Below are positions 37,430 to 45,832 of a stretch of DNA of 64,000 nucleotides, in pieces. Origin of the DNA: UBA1756 sp045222555 (GTDB taxonomy: Bacteria > Bacteroidota > Bacteroidia > Bacteroidales > WCHB1-69); contig JBGUYY010000029.1 in NCBI GenBank assembly GCA_045222555.1, forward strand, positions 1 through 64,000, in the 5' to 3' direction. Position 1 is the first letter of the stretch. Each line of letters begins with the position of its first letter. The translations under genes were made by a program, and so were the position numbers. The notes beneath the pieces were generated by a model. That model was not told the origin of the DNA, ran no database searches, and saw only the letters and a list, made by a program, of their open reading frames with translations.

Positions 37430-38104
37430 TTATTGAGGATTCACTTCCAAGAGTTCAACTTCAAAAATCAGGGTTGCACCGGGCTTGATGGTCTGTGCAC
37501 CACGGTCGCCGTATGCCAGGTTAGAGGGGATGTAGAAGATGTATTTTGAGCCTTCACTCATCAGCTGCAGACCTTCGGTCCAGCCAGAAATCACGCCGTT
37601 GAGCGGGAATACGGCGGGCTCACCACGCTGTACTGAGGAGTCGAAAACGGTGCCGTCGAGCAGGGTGCCTGTGTAATGCACTTTCACTCTGTCGGTGGCG
37701 GCAGGCTTCTTGCCGTTGCCTTCTTTCACCACTTTGTACTGGAGGCCGGAGGCGGTCTCTTTCACATCCTTGTTTTTCTTGTTCTCAGCCAAGAATTTGG
37801 CACCCGCCTCTTTCTGTTCCGTCAAGGTGCGGTTCTGCGCCTCTTTCACCATCTCATCCACATAACTGAAGGCCTCCTGCATCTGTTCCTGGTTGAACTG
37901 GTTCTCGCCGGCCATGGCATCTTTGATGCCCTTCACCAGCACGTCCATGTCAACGGTGATGCCCAGGTTTCTGAATTGTTCGCCATAGTTGGCACCAAGC
38001 GCGTAGCTTGCTTTCTCTTGTTTTGTCATTTCGGTTTGTGCTTTGGTCGCGGTGCCGGCAAAAATCAGACTGGCACATGCGAAGATTAATAATAGGTTTC
38101 TCAT
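37430..38104 (-). CDS. FKBP-type peptidyl-prolyl isomerase (Mip/FkpA-like)
   Basis: A 224-aa protein with signal peptide (cleavage near Thr-Lys-Ala-Gln23). A helical dimerisation region follows (about 25-110), then a complete FKBP domain (about 115-222) with VKVHYTGTLLDGTVFDSS, GVISGWTEGLQLM and YGDRGAQTIKPGATLIFEVEL. It assists folding of envelope proteins in the periplasm. It is first in a pair with the binding lipoprotein. A -7 box is located 27 nt upstream. Confidence 0.93.
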   Translation of the reverse strand: MRNLLLIFACASLIFAGTATKAQTEMTKQEKASYALGANYGEQFRNLGITVDMDVLVKGIKDAMAGENQFNQEQMQEAFSYVDEMVKEAQNRTLTEQKEAGAKFLAENKKNKDVKETASGLQYKVVKEGNGKKPAATDRVKVHYTGTLLDGTVFDSSVQRGEPAVFPLNGVISGWTEGLQLMSEGSKYIFYIPSNLAYGDRGAQTIKPGATLIFEVELLEVNPQ

Positions 38105-38130
38105 GATTTGAGGTTTTGAATTTGAGGGTG

Positions 38131-38138
38131 CAAAAATA
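38131..38138 (-). promoter_or_regulatory. -7 promoter box for the FKBP gene
   Basis: TATTTTTG on the minus strand, 27 nt before the FKBP start codon. Confidence 0.5.
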
Positions 38139-38147
38139 CGATTTTTA

Positions 38148-39119
38148 TTAGAAAAATAAAGACATCATCTCTTCCACTGTCACATTTCTGAAATAATCGC
38201 TAATCTCCACTGTCTCCAAGATCTTGCGAATGCTTTCAGTATCATACTTTTGCTGGAGGAAATGTCTTTCCAGCTCCGCAGGTTCTTTTTGTGAGAAGAA
38301 ATCGCCGTAGAACTTGATGTTTTGGATGTGTCCTTTTTCCACATCGAGGTTCAGCTCTACGTTGCCGCCGCCCGTGCGCATCTGCTTGCTGTAACCGAAC
38401 TTGGGCGAGGTCCCGAAGTTCCACTCCCATGTGCTGTATTTTTCGTCGCGCAGCTGGCGTATGGCCCTGAGGTCTTCCTCGGTGAAATCATACATGGCGG
38501 CCTCCTTGCTGTTCTCGCGGATGTTCCGCATCACAGTGTTGATGAAATCGGTGACCGTCATCGGCTTGGGAAGGTGCTCGCTGATGTTGGTGACACGCTT
38601 CCGCACCGATTTTACAGCCTTGTCGGTGAATTTCAGCGGGTTGACCTTCAACGCTGCCGTCAGGTCGCTCATCTCTGAGGAGAACAACAGCGTGCCGTGG
38701 TGTAAGATGCGGTTTTTGTAGATGCATTGTGCGGTTCCGGAGAATTTCATTCCGTTGATGGTCAAATCGTTACGACCTTCAAATCGGGCGGGTACGCCCA
38801 GCTCGTTCATCACACGGAGGATGGGTTCCGAGAAGGTGCGGAAGTCGCCGCTGCCTTTGCTGCCGATGAAGGTGTAGTTCACATTGCCGAGGTCGTGGAA
38901 CACCGCGCCGCCGCCCGTCATGCGCCGCACCACCTTGATGGCGTGCTCCTGCACATAGTCTGCGTTGATTTCGGCTGCCGTGTTCTGGTATTTGCCAATA
39001 ATGATGGATTTGTCGTTGCGCCAGAGCATAAAGATGTCTTCCTCAAAATATTTGAGAACATACTCCTCAGCGGCAAGGTTAAAACAGGGGTCGGTGTTGG
39101 GGTTGTAAATGCAAAGCAT
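38148..39119 (-). CDS. lplA: Lipoate-protein ligase A
   Basis: About 323 aa. The cofactor-transferase core contains RRMTGGGAVFHDLGNVNYTF and GRNDLTINGMKFSGTAQ with the catalytic-site Lys, and a C-terminal accessory domain is present (TSPKFGYSKQMRTGGGNVEL). It attaches lipoate to E2 and H-protein domains in the cytoplasm, using ATP. The frame is open further upstream to 39221, but those codons run through a repetitive intergenic tract and are not family-like, so ATG 39119 (MLCIYNPNTD) is chosen. The upstream spacer carries unusual short repeats. Confidence 0.93.
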   Translation of the reverse strand: MLCIYNPNTDPCFNLAAEEYVLKYFEEDIFMLWRNDKSIIIGKYQNTAAEINADYVQEHAIKVVRRMTGGGAVFHDLGNVNYTFIGSKGSGDFRTFSEPILRVMNELGVPARFEGRNDLTINGMKFSGTAQCIYKNRILHHGTLLFSSEMSDLTAALKVNPLKFTDKAVKSVRKRVTNISEHLPKPMTVTDFINTVMRNIRENSKEAAMYDFTEEDLRAIRQLRDEKYSTWEWNFGTSPKFGYSKQMRTGGGNVELNLDVEKGHIQNIKFYGDFFSQKEPAELERHFLQQKYDTESIRKILETVEISDYFRNVTVEEMMSLFF

Positions 39120-39171
39120 GGGGGTGGATGGTTGGATTATAAATTTGATGTTCGCTGCGCTCACATTTGGG

Positions 39172-39209
39172 GCGAGCTTGCGCTCGCATTTGGGCGAGCT
39201 TACGCTCGC
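39172..39209. repeat. Two copies of a 22-bp unit with a 6-bp inverted repeat
   Basis: GCGAGC-(4 nt)-GCTCGC occurs at 39172-39187 and again at 39194-39209, each followed by ATTTG. A third half-unit (GCTCACATTTG) lies just before. Located in the spacer upstream of lplA. Confidence 0.8.
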
Positions 39210-39237
39210 ATTTGAGCTCACTTCGTTCGTATTAAAA

Positions 39238-39302
39238 ATTTCTCAAATCTTTCAAATCTTTCAAATCTCTCAAATCTTCAAATCTCTCGAATCTCTCAAT
39301 CT
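39238..39302. repeat. Degenerate ~10-bp tandem repeat (CAAATCTYTC type)
   Basis: About six to seven near-repeats of CAAATCTTT/CAAATCTCT run head to tail and degrade toward the BadF-type gene, overlapping its last codons and its stop at 39296-39298. Confidence 0.82.
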
Positions 39303-40126
39303 CTCACCACCCCCAGCGGCGATGCGGCCACTGTGCCGATGCGAATCCCGTTGCGTTTAGCGGACTCGCGCAGATAGGGCTGGAAGTGGAAGGCTACGGA
39401 GCCCATCAGGTGCAGGGGAAGGGTGCCGTGGTCGGGGATGGGAAGGATTTGTTGCTGGAAAAATTGGTTAAAGGAATCTGTTATAAGTATTTGTAATTCA
39501 GTAAATTCTTCTATATTATTGCCAATAAATTTGGCGAATCCAGAGAAGAATAGGTTGGGTGAGGGGGCGCGGTACACGCGGCGCAGCACCTCGCTGCGGT
39601 CCAATGCGAACGTGCTTTCCAGTTTCGTGCGGCACGCTGCCGACAGGTCGTTTTGGAGGTAGCGGGTGATGAGCAGCTTGCCGAGGTGGGTGCCGCTGCC
39701 CTCGTCGCCGAGCATCCAGCCCAAGGAGGGCGAAATCTCCGTAATCTGCTGACCATCATAGCGGCAGGCAGCGGCACCCGTGCCAAGGATAGCTACCATG
39801 CAGGGTTCTCCTCCGCCCAGCAGACGGCAGGCACCCGCCAGGTCCGACTCTACCACCACGGTGGTGGCGTGGTAGTGGGCTTCGATGGCCTTCCGTACGC
39901 GCGCGGCGTTCTGCGCGTTGCCACATCCCGCCCCGGCAAATACAATCTCCTGTACATCGCTACCGGTCTGTTCCGCAAATTGCGCCATGGCGGCGTCGAT
40001 GGTGGCGTCATCGGCATAGCTGGCATTGATACCGGCGCCGGTGAAATACCGCACATAACGGTGCTGTTCATCCAGAAGGATGCAGTCGCACTTGGTGGCT
40101 CCGCTGTCGAAAAATAAGTTTTTCAT
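39296..40126 (-). CDS. BadF/BadG/BcrA/BcrD-family ATPase, N-acetylglucosamine-kinase-like
   Basis: A 276-aa protein of the sugar-kinase/hsp70/actin superfamily. The phosphate-1 loop is FFDSGATKCDCILLD, the adenosine region is AILGTGAAACRYDG followed by GWMLGDEGSGTHLG, the last being typical of NagK-like BadF members in Bacteroidota. It probably phosphorylates GlcNAc or a related amino sugar in the cytoplasm, which would fit a GH20 hexosaminidase encoded elsewhere in the window, though the link is inference. It is 2 nt downstream of queH. Its 3' end runs into a decamer repeat tract. Confidence 0.85.
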   Translation of the reverse strand: MKNLFFDSGATKCDCILLDEQHRYVRYFTGAGINASYADDATIDAAMAQFAEQTGSDVQEIVFAGAGCGNAQNAARVRKAIEAHYHATTVVVESDLAGACRLLGGGEPCMVAILGTGAAACRYDGQQITEISPSLGWMLGDEGSGTHLGKLLITRYLQNDLSAACRTKLESTFALDRSEVLRRVYRAPSPNLFFSGFAKFIGNNIEEFTELQILITDSFNQFFQQQILPIPDHGTLPLHLMGSVAFHFQPYLRESAKRNGIRIGTVAASPLGVVRD

Positions 40127-40128
40127 TT

Positions 40129-40683
40129 TCAGATATTTGAGGGTTCGTTGGTGCGGAATGAGAACTCGCAGCCGCAGTATTGCTGGTTGTAAAATCCGTT
40201 CTCTTTCAGCAAAATGTTGCGTCGCTCCTGCAGACCGCCTTTCCGCCAGTTGCGGTCAAGAAACTCCACGTCGGGGTAGGGAAGTGCTGCTGCCTGTCCC
40301 GCCTCGCTGATCTGGTCAAGGCGCTTCCAGCGTGAGGAGGCTAACGTGGTGGCAAACAGCGCGATTCCCAGCTCGTGGGCGAGGCGGGCGGTCGCCTCCA
40401 TCCGCATACGGAAACACTGCAGACACCGCTCGCCACGCTCGGGTTCCTCCTCCAGTCCGGCAACGGAACACCGCCAAGCCTCATGGTCGTAGTCGCCGTC
40501 GATGATGGGCACGCCCAATTTGGCGGCGTATTTCGTGCATTCGTTCTTGCGGATAAGGTACTCCTGCTCTGGGTAGATATTGGGGTTGAAGTAGAACAGG
40601 GTGGGTTTCCATCCGTTCTGCAACATCCATTCCAGTATGGCTGCCGAACAGGGCGCGCAGCAACAATGCAGGAGAATTTTCAT
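40129..40683 (-). CDS. queH: Epoxyqueuosine reductase QueH
   Basis: A 184-aa protein (DUF208 family). The N-terminal CCC motif is in LLHCCCAPC (Cys7-9, Cys12); further metal-binding Cys are in RCLQCFRMR and YCGCEFS. It performs the last step of queuosine synthesis, reducing epoxyqueuosine in tRNA, as the non-orthologous alternative to QueG. queA, the preceding step, lies at 46464. The frame extends to 40737, but ATG 40683 (MKILLHCCC) matches the family start. It is followed at 2 nt by the BadF-type kinase. Confidence 0.93.
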   Translation of the reverse strand: MKILLHCCCAPCSAAILEWMLQNGWKPTLFYFNPNIYPEQEYLIRKNECTKYAAKLGVPIIDGDYDHEAWRCSVAGLEEEPERGERCLQCFRMRMEATARLAHELGIALFATTLASSRWKRLDQISEAGQAAALPYPDVEFLDRNWRKGGLQERRNILLKENGFYNQQYCGCEFSFRTNEPSNI

Positions 40684-40707
40684 GATGATTTTGTGTTGTA
40701 AAATAAA

Positions 40708-40740
40708 AAAGTGAACAGCAGCGGAGCTGCCATTCACTTT
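40708..40740 (-). terminator. Terminator of the lipoprotein gene at 40763
   Basis: Eight-bp outer stem (40708-40715 with 40733-40740) and an inner AGC-rich stem. On the minus strand it is followed by T-rich sequence. It lies 22 nt past the stop codon. Confidence 0.75.
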
Positions 40741-40762
40741 ATCAAATCAGCAGAAGTATCTG

Positions 40763-41650
40763 CTATTCATATTCGTAATAGTAAGTGGTGATGTTGGTAT
40801 AGATGTTGGTGAGGTTGCCGACCGTGTGGGTGGTTTTTTCGGTGCGGGTCTCTTCAACAGGGTATTTGCCATCGAGTTTCGGGAAGGTGATGGTCATGTC
40901 AATCACGCGGCTTTCAATATAGGTGTCCTCATAGTGGTAGGATTCTACAGCATTTTTGGAGAGACCGTAGCCGGTGACATCATCGCCCAAGCCTTCGGGA
41001 GCGAGCAGATGGTAGAAGGGGTTGAGGTTCTTGCTGTAGGTGAAGGTGTAGTTGAAATCGTTGTTGTTGTTGTCGTGTCTCTTGAGACCAATAACATTGT
41101 TGTGGTCGTATTCATACACGTCGCTGTATTTGTAAAGACCTTTGGCTTCAGCCTGGCAGGCTTTGAACTGGGTCACCTGGGTCTCGGCGATGGTCGGGTC
41201 GATGCCGCGGAAAGCCACGTCGAGGAGGCGGGAGTTCTTCATGAAACCGTTGTCGATGACAGCGTCAACGCCGGAGATAAACTTGCCGTCGTGTTTGAAG
41301 GTGTAGGAGGCCACTTCTTCGTTGCCGCTCATCCAAGTGATGCTTTTCAGCAATTTTCCATCGTAGGAATAGATAATTTGCTCGTCACCAGCGGTGAGGG
41401 AAGAGAGCTGTTTTTTGTCGTAGTTGAAATTGATGGTTACGTCATCATCATCATTGAGGGTGATGCTGGTGAGGACTTTGCCGTCCCAGTTCCAGGTCTC
41501 CTGCAGGATGCGGTCGCCACCATCTTTAGAGGTGTAGATTTTGGAGATTTTCTTTTTCGGTTTGTACACGCCGTCCTTCTGACATGAGGTGAAAGCGAAG
41601 GCCACCATGCAGGCGACGAGGGCAATAAAGATGCTTCTGATGTTTTTCAT
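40763..41650 (-). CDS. Hypothetical lipoprotein, beta-rich
   Basis: A 295-aa protein with lipobox (FTSC, Cys23). The mature part is a series of short strand-turn units (IYSYDGKLLKSITW, FNYDKKQLSSL) that resemble the DUF4595/RHS-like beta proteins common in Bacteroidota. An Asp/Asn-rich stretch (DDDD near 72 and NNNN near 197) may bind calcium, which is inference. It is monocistronic with its own terminator and a -7 box 64 nt upstream, and divergent from rnfD. Function unknown. Confidence 0.75.
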   Translation of the reverse strand: MKNIRSIFIALVACMVAFAFTSCQKDGVYKPKKKISKIYTSKDGGDRILQETWNWDGKVLTSITLNDDDDVTINFNYDKKQLSSLTAGDEQIIYSYDGKLLKSITWMSGNEEVASYTFKHDGKFISGVDAVIDNGFMKNSRLLDVAFRGIDPTIAETQVTQFKACQAEAKGLYKYSDVYEYDHNNVIGLKRHDNNNNDFNYTFTYSKNLNPFYHLLAPEGLGDDVTGYGLSKNAVESYHYEDTYIESRVIDMTITFPKLDGKYPVEETRTEKTTHTVGNLTNIYTNITTYYYEYE

Positions 41651-41713
41651 GGGATGAAATTTTTGGTTAATTAATTGATTGATTGATAATTTTCTTTTTA
41701 ATGTTTAAGGCTG

Positions 41714-41721
41714 CAAATATA
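41714..41721 (-). promoter_or_regulatory. -7 promoter box for the lipoprotein gene
   Basis: TATATTTG on the minus strand, 64 nt before the start codon at 41650. Confidence 0.4.
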
Positions 41722-41778
41722 CAAGTATTTTTTGGAAAAAAATATCAAAAAAAATATTTTCGGCTTTATAAATATTTG

Positions 41779-41786
41779 TACCTTTG
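41779..41786 (+). promoter_or_regulatory. -7 promoter box for rnfDGEA; decides the rnfD start
   Basis: TACCTTTG, 22 nt before ATG 41809. An open frame reaches back to 41683, but those codons would precede the transcription start, so 41809 is used. Confidence 0.55.
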
Positions 41787-41808
41787 CACTCTCAAAATTT
41801 CAAGTAAA

Positions 41809-42837
41809 ATGAGTGATAAGTTACTTCAAATTTCCGGCTCTCCGCACGTGCATGGCGAACAGTCCGTGAAGAAAATCATGTGGTCGGTGGTCATTGCCTT
41901 ACTGCCGGCTTTTTTGGTCTCGGTTTACTATTTTGGCATTCCGGTCATCATCCTCACTTTGGTGTCGGTGGGCTGCTGTATGCTGTTCGAGTGGCTGATC
42001 GAGCGTTTCCTGATGAAGCAGGAGTCCACGTTGATGGATGGCTCGGCGGTCATTACGGGTATGTTGGTGGCCTTCAACGTGCCGGCCAACCTGCCTATCT
42101 GGATGTTGATTTTGGGTGACCTTGTGGCCATCGGTATTGCCAAGATGGCTTTTGGCGGACTGGGCAAGAACCTTTTCAATCCGGCCATCACGGCTCGTGT
42201 GTTCCTGCTCATCTCTTTCCCGACGGCCATGACCAGCTGGCCCATTCCCCGTCAGGGTGCGAATGCATTCGCGGATGCGGTCACCGGTCCCACCCCGCTG
42301 GGTGTGCTCAAAGAGGGTGTGAAGGCTGGTCAGCCTGTGGACTCTCTGTTGAACTCGAACCATCTGGTGCAGTTGAGCAACGACAGTTTTGCGGCCATGC
42401 CCGGCAATGTGGACTATCTTTTCGGACAGATGGGCGGCAGCTTTGGTGAGGTTTCGGCCATTGCCATCCTGCTCGGCGCTATCTTCCTGCTGGTGCGTCG
42501 CGTCATCACATGGCATATCCCCGTCTCGTTCCTGCTCACTGCTTTCGTCTTCGCCGGCATTTTCTGGCTCGTCGATCCCACGCAGTTTGCCAACCCGCTC
42601 TTCCACATGGTAACCGGCGGTATGCTGCTCGGTGCTTGCTTCATGGCTACCGATATGGTCACGTCGCCCACCTCCAAGTGGGGCATGATCGTGTTCGGTG
42701 CGGGATGCGGTCTCATCACGATGATCATCCGTCTCTGGGGTGCCTATCCGGAAGGAGTCTCCTTCTCCATCCTCATCATGAACGCCCTTGTGCCGCTCAT
42801 CGACAAGGCCTTCAAACCGAAGCGTTTTGCCCATTAA
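41809..42837 (+). CDS. rnfD: Rnf electron transport complex subunit RnfD
   Basis: A 342-aa membrane protein. Family features include ISGSPHVHGEQSVKKIMW at the N-terminus, LFNPAITARVFLLISFP in the core, and DAVTGPTPL, the site where FMN is covalently bound to Thr in RnfD/NqrB. The length fits RnfD (about 330-350) rather than NqrB (over 400), and the N-terminus is RnfD-like. Rnf couples ferredoxin-NAD electron transfer to ion pumping at the inner membrane. Here rnfD is the first gene after a promoter; rnfB and rnfC, normally immediately upstream, are absent and the gene upstream is divergent. Confidence 0.93.
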   Translation: MSDKLLQISGSPHVHGEQSVKKIMWSVVIALLPAFLVSVYYFGIPVIILTLVSVGCCMLFEWLIERFLMKQESTLMDGSAVITGMLVAFNVPANLPIWMLILGDLVAIGIAKMAFGGLGKNLFNPAITARVFLLISFPTAMTSWPIPRQGANAFADAVTGPTPLGVLKEGVKAGQPVDSLLNSNHLVQLSNDSFAAMPGNVDYLFGQMGGSFGEVSAIAILLGAIFLLVRRVITWHIPVSFLLTAFVFAGIFWLVDPTQFANPLFHMVTGGMLLGACFMATDMVTSPTSKWGMIVFGAGCGLITMIIRLWGAYPEGVSFSILIMNALVPLIDKAFKPKRFAH

Positions 42838-42882
42838 TCCATAAAAAGAAAACATCAGCCTCTAACATTTAAAAATATTGTA

Positions 42883-43497
42883 ATGAGTAAAAGAACATCC
42901 ACCCTTGCAAACATGCTGCTGGCCTTGGTGGTCATCGCAGTGGTGGCTGCCGGCGCATTGGCCGGTGTCTATGCGCTGACCAAGGATCCCATCGAACAGG
43001 AGAAGCAGAAGACTGTGCAGAAGGCCATGAACGATGTGCTTCCCAAGTTCGACAGCAAGAACGGTAAAATCGAGACGGTGAACGTCACCGCCAAACAAGG
43101 CGACAAACAGGACGTGACCGTCAATCTCGCCTACAATGCCGATGGCTCTCTGTTCGGCGCGGCTGTTGAAACCTATACCGACAAGGCTTTCAGCGGCACC
43201 TTCACCATCATGGTGGGCTTCGATGCAGAAGGCACCATCATCGGCACTTCCGTCATCAAGGCCTCTGAAACTCCCGGCTTGGGCGACAAGATTAAGACCG
43301 AGGAGTTCTCTGGACAATTCGCCAAGAAAAACATGAATCCGAAAGCTGCAAAATTCGACATCATGGTCAGCAAGGATGGCGGTGAGGTGGATGCCATTAC
43401 AGCAGCCACCATCTCGTCACGCGCCTTCTGCGACGCTGTGAACCGCGCTGCCAAGGGTTATGATGAAGTCCTTAAAAAGAAAGGAGTTACAAAATGA
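42883..43497 (+). CDS. rnfG: Rnf complex subunit RnfG
   Basis: A 204-aa protein with one N-terminal TM (MLLALVVIAVVAAGALAGV) and a periplasmic FMN-binding domain. The flavinylation region is DAITAATISSRAF, with Thr as FMN acceptor; the usual Gly of S/T-G-A-T is Ala here. ETPGLGDKI is a family hallmark. It follows rnfD by 45 nt and overlaps rnfE by ATGA. Confidence 0.93.
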   Translation: MSKRTSTLANMLLALVVIAVVAAGALAGVYALTKDPIEQEKQKTVQKAMNDVLPKFDSKNGKIETVNVTAKQGDKQDVTVNLAYNADGSLFGAAVETYTDKAFSGTFTIMVGFDAEGTIIGTSVIKASETPGLGDKIKTEEFSGQFAKKNMNPKAAKFDIMVSKDGGEVDAITAATISSRAFCDAVNRAAKGYDEVLKKKGVTK

Positions 43498-44081
43498 AAA
43501 AGTTAAAAATCCTCACCAACGGCATTCTGAAGGAGAATCCCACCTTTGTACTTGTGCTCGGTATGTGCCCCACGCTGGGTGTTACCACTTCGGCATTCAA
43601 CGGATTAGGGATGGGTGTGGCCACCATGTTTGTGCTCATACTCTCCAACATGCTGATTTCCTTGCTTAAGAATTTCATCCCCGACCGTGTGCGTATCCCT
43701 GCGTTCATCGTGGTCATCGCCACCTTCGTCTCCATTGTTGACCTTCTCATCAAAGGTTTTGTTCCCAGTTTGGGCGACAGCCTCGGACTGTTCATCCCGT
43801 TGATTGTGGTGAACTGCATTGTGCTGGGCCGTGCGGAGGCCTTTGCCTCTAAGAACAACGTCCTGGACTCTATGTTCGACGGCATCGGCATGGGACTGGG
43901 CTTCACGTTGAGCCTTACCATCATCGGTGCGGTTCGTGAAATCTTGGGCAGCGGTGCCATCTTCGGACATGCGTTCCTGCCTGCATCCACCAATATTCTG
44001 GTCTTCGTGCTCGCCCCTGGCGCGTTCATTGTGCTCGGTCTGCTGATGGCCCTTATTCGTCACATCCAACAACCCAAATAA
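43494..44081 (+). CDS. rnfE: Rnf complex subunit RnfE
   Basis: A 195-aa protein with about six TM segments. ENPTFVLVLGMCPTLGVTTSA in the first TM carries the conserved Cys of the RnfE/NqrD family, and a second family block is present (NCIVLGRAEAFASKN). The start overlaps the rnfG stop (ATGA). It is a paralogue of rnfA in inverted topology, and together they form the ion path and hold a membrane iron-sulfur centre in related complexes. Confidence 0.95.
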   Translation: MKKLKILTNGILKENPTFVLVLGMCPTLGVTTSAFNGLGMGVATMFVLILSNMLISLLKNFIPDRVRIPAFIVVIATFVSIVDLLIKGFVPSLGDSLGLFIPLIVVNCIVLGRAEAFASKNNVLDSMFDGIGMGLGFTLSLTIIGAVREILGSGAIFGHAFLPASTNILVFVLAPGAFIVLGLLMALIRHIQQPK

Positions 44082-44090
44082 TAGATCGCT

Positions 44091-44681
44091 ATGGAATACA
44101 TTTTAATGCTTATCGCCTGCGTATTTGTCAATAATATTATATTGTCGCAGTTTTTGGGAATCTGTCCCTTCCTGGGCGTTTCCAACAAACTTGGCACCGC
44201 ACTCGGCATGGGTGTCGCGGTCATTTTTGTGATGACCTTGGCCACGTTGGTCACCTCCCTTATCCATGTGTATGTGCTCGTGCCGATGGGGTTGGAGTTC
44301 CTGCAGACCATCGCTTTCATCCTGATTATTGCTGCTTTGGTGCAGATGGTGGAGATTATTCTCAAGAAGTCCAGCCCGTCGCTTTATCAGGCATTGGGTA
44401 TCTTCCTTCCCTTGATCACCACCAACTGCGCAGTGCTGGGTGTGGCCATCGGCGTTACCCAGAAGTTTGATATTACTGCTGGTAGTTATATTCTTGATAG
44501 TGTGGTCTATACCGTATGTTCCGCTATCGGCTTTGCAGTGGCTATCTGCATCTTTGCGGGTTTGCGCGAACAGCTGGAGCTGGTGAAGGTTCCCAAGGCC
44601 ATGAAAGGCGTTCCGATTGCCCTCATCACTGCTGGCATCCTCGCCATGGCCTTCATGGGTTTCGCCAACTTGGTGAAATAG
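44091..44681 (+). CDS. rnfA: Rnf complex subunit RnfA
   Basis: A 196-aa protein with six TM segments and the RnfA/NqrE blocks NNIILSQFLGICPFLGVS and TTNCAVLGVAIGV, with conserved Cys in each. It lies 9 nt after rnfE and is the last rnf gene. A DUF4831 gene follows after 26 nt, perhaps by read-through. Confidence 0.95.
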   Translation: MEYILMLIACVFVNNIILSQFLGICPFLGVSNKLGTALGMGVAVIFVMTLATLVTSLIHVYVLVPMGLEFLQTIAFILIIAALVQMVEIILKKSSPSLYQALGIFLPLITTNCAVLGVAIGVTQKFDITAGSYILDSVVYTVCSAIGFAVAICIFAGLREQLELVKVPKAMKGVPIALITAGILAMAFMGFANLVK

Positions 44682-44707
44682 AAATTTGTGGTTAATTTTT
44701 ACCCAAT

Positions 44708-45829
44708 ATGAAGAGATTATTTCTTACAATCATTATAACAAGCCTCGCCATGACGGGGCTTTTTGCTCAAAAGAAGGTCACCCCGCTGCCCGTTGACAGC
44801 ACCTTTGCCTTTGGGAAGGAGTATGTGGTATATGCGCTCCCGCTGACGGCCTTCAAGGTGGAGGTCACCGTGACCCGCTCGCATGAGTTCGCCGGTGTGT
44901 ATTCCGACTATGCCGGCAAATTGCTGGGACTTACCCATGTCATCTCTTCGGATAATATTTCTTATTCGTTGAAAAATGTTGAAATTCAAGCTGTTGCTGT
45001 GCCTGATACCGCTTGTTTGTATGCGGTTCAACTCTCTGCAGCACAGATGAAGAAGGGGTTGCCCCTGCAGCGGAAACTGGCTCGTACCGAGATGGGAATG
45101 AACCAGGAAGTCGTGTCCTACGAAGAGCAGCCGTTGCAAATTCCTGACTTTTTCCGCTACTACTCTGACCTTGCCTATAAGGAGCAGGCCGACCATTATA
45201 CGGAAACTCAGATTGTGGACGGTGTGGTGCGGCAGGTGCCCGCACAGAAAATACAGATGGTGGCCAAGACCAATGCCCAGCAGGCTCAGGATGCTGCCGA
45301 TATGATCGGCAAAATTCGTGACGATCGCTACGAACTGATGATTGGCGGACAAGAGGTTGCCTATCCTCCTGCCACTTTTGATGCAATGGTCAACCACCTG
45401 AATGAGATGGAGAAGAATTATCTCGCCCTTTTCACTGGTTTTGTGGTGGATGAGGAGCTCCATTACACAGTTATGGTGGTGCCCGACAGCAGCACAACCC
45501 TTCTTCCGCTCTTTTCGGTGTCATCTAGCACGGGCTTCAACACCCGCTTGTCGGCCAAGCCCGCCGAGAACTTTTACCTTCGTTTGGAACCTGAGAGTGA
45601 AGTGGCCGCTGCTGAGCAGTTCGAGGTTAAGTGGAACTGCGCCAAGGGACACAAGCCCAATACGGGGTATCGTATCCGCATCCCTAAATCCACGACCATC
45701 AATTTGATGCAGGGGGGTGCTTTGCTTCAGCCGATGGGCATCCACCAAGTCTATCAATTTGGTCAGGTGGAAGTTTTGCCATTAAACCAGAATGATATTG
45801 ATATTGAGAAAATTGGAATAATTTTTTAA
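44708..45829 (+). CDS. DUF4831 family secreted protein
   Basis: A 373-aa protein with signal peptide (cleavage near Leu-Phe-Ala-Gln21). The body starts with YVVYALPLTAFKVEVTVTR, typical of DUF4831, and ends with LPLNQNDIDIEKIGIIF-like beta segments. The function of the family is unknown; most members are in Bacteroidota. It lies 26 nt after rnfA and 3 nt before a small lipoprotein gene, suggesting that the last two act together. No catalytic motif is visible. Confidence 0.82.
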   Translation: MKRLFLTIIITSLAMTGLFAQKKVTPLPVDSTFAFGKEYVVYALPLTAFKVEVTVTRSHEFAGVYSDYAGKLLGLTHVISSDNISYSLKNVEIQAVAVPDTACLYAVQLSAAQMKKGLPLQRKLARTEMGMNQEVVSYEEQPLQIPDFFRYYSDLAYKEQADHYTETQIVDGVVRQVPAQKIQMVAKTNAQQAQDAADMIGKIRDDRYELMIGGQEVAYPPATFDAMVNHLNEMEKNYLALFTGFVVDEELHYTVMVVPDSSTTLLPLFSVSSSTGFNTRLSAKPAENFYLRLEPESEVAAAEQFEVKWNCAKGHKPNTGYRIRIPKSTTINLMQGGALLQPMGIHQVYQFGQVEVLPLNQNDIDIEKIGIIF

Positions 45830-45832
45830 GGT

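Noticed and set aside
39120..39221. N-terminal extension of lplA from an upstream ATG
   Set aside because: Those codons run through palindromic repeats and are not family-like; the family start is at 39119.
41809..44681. Na+-translocating NQR instead of Rnf
   Set aside because: The first subunit is about 340 aa and starts like RnfD, not like the longer NqrB; nqrA and nqrF are not adjacent.
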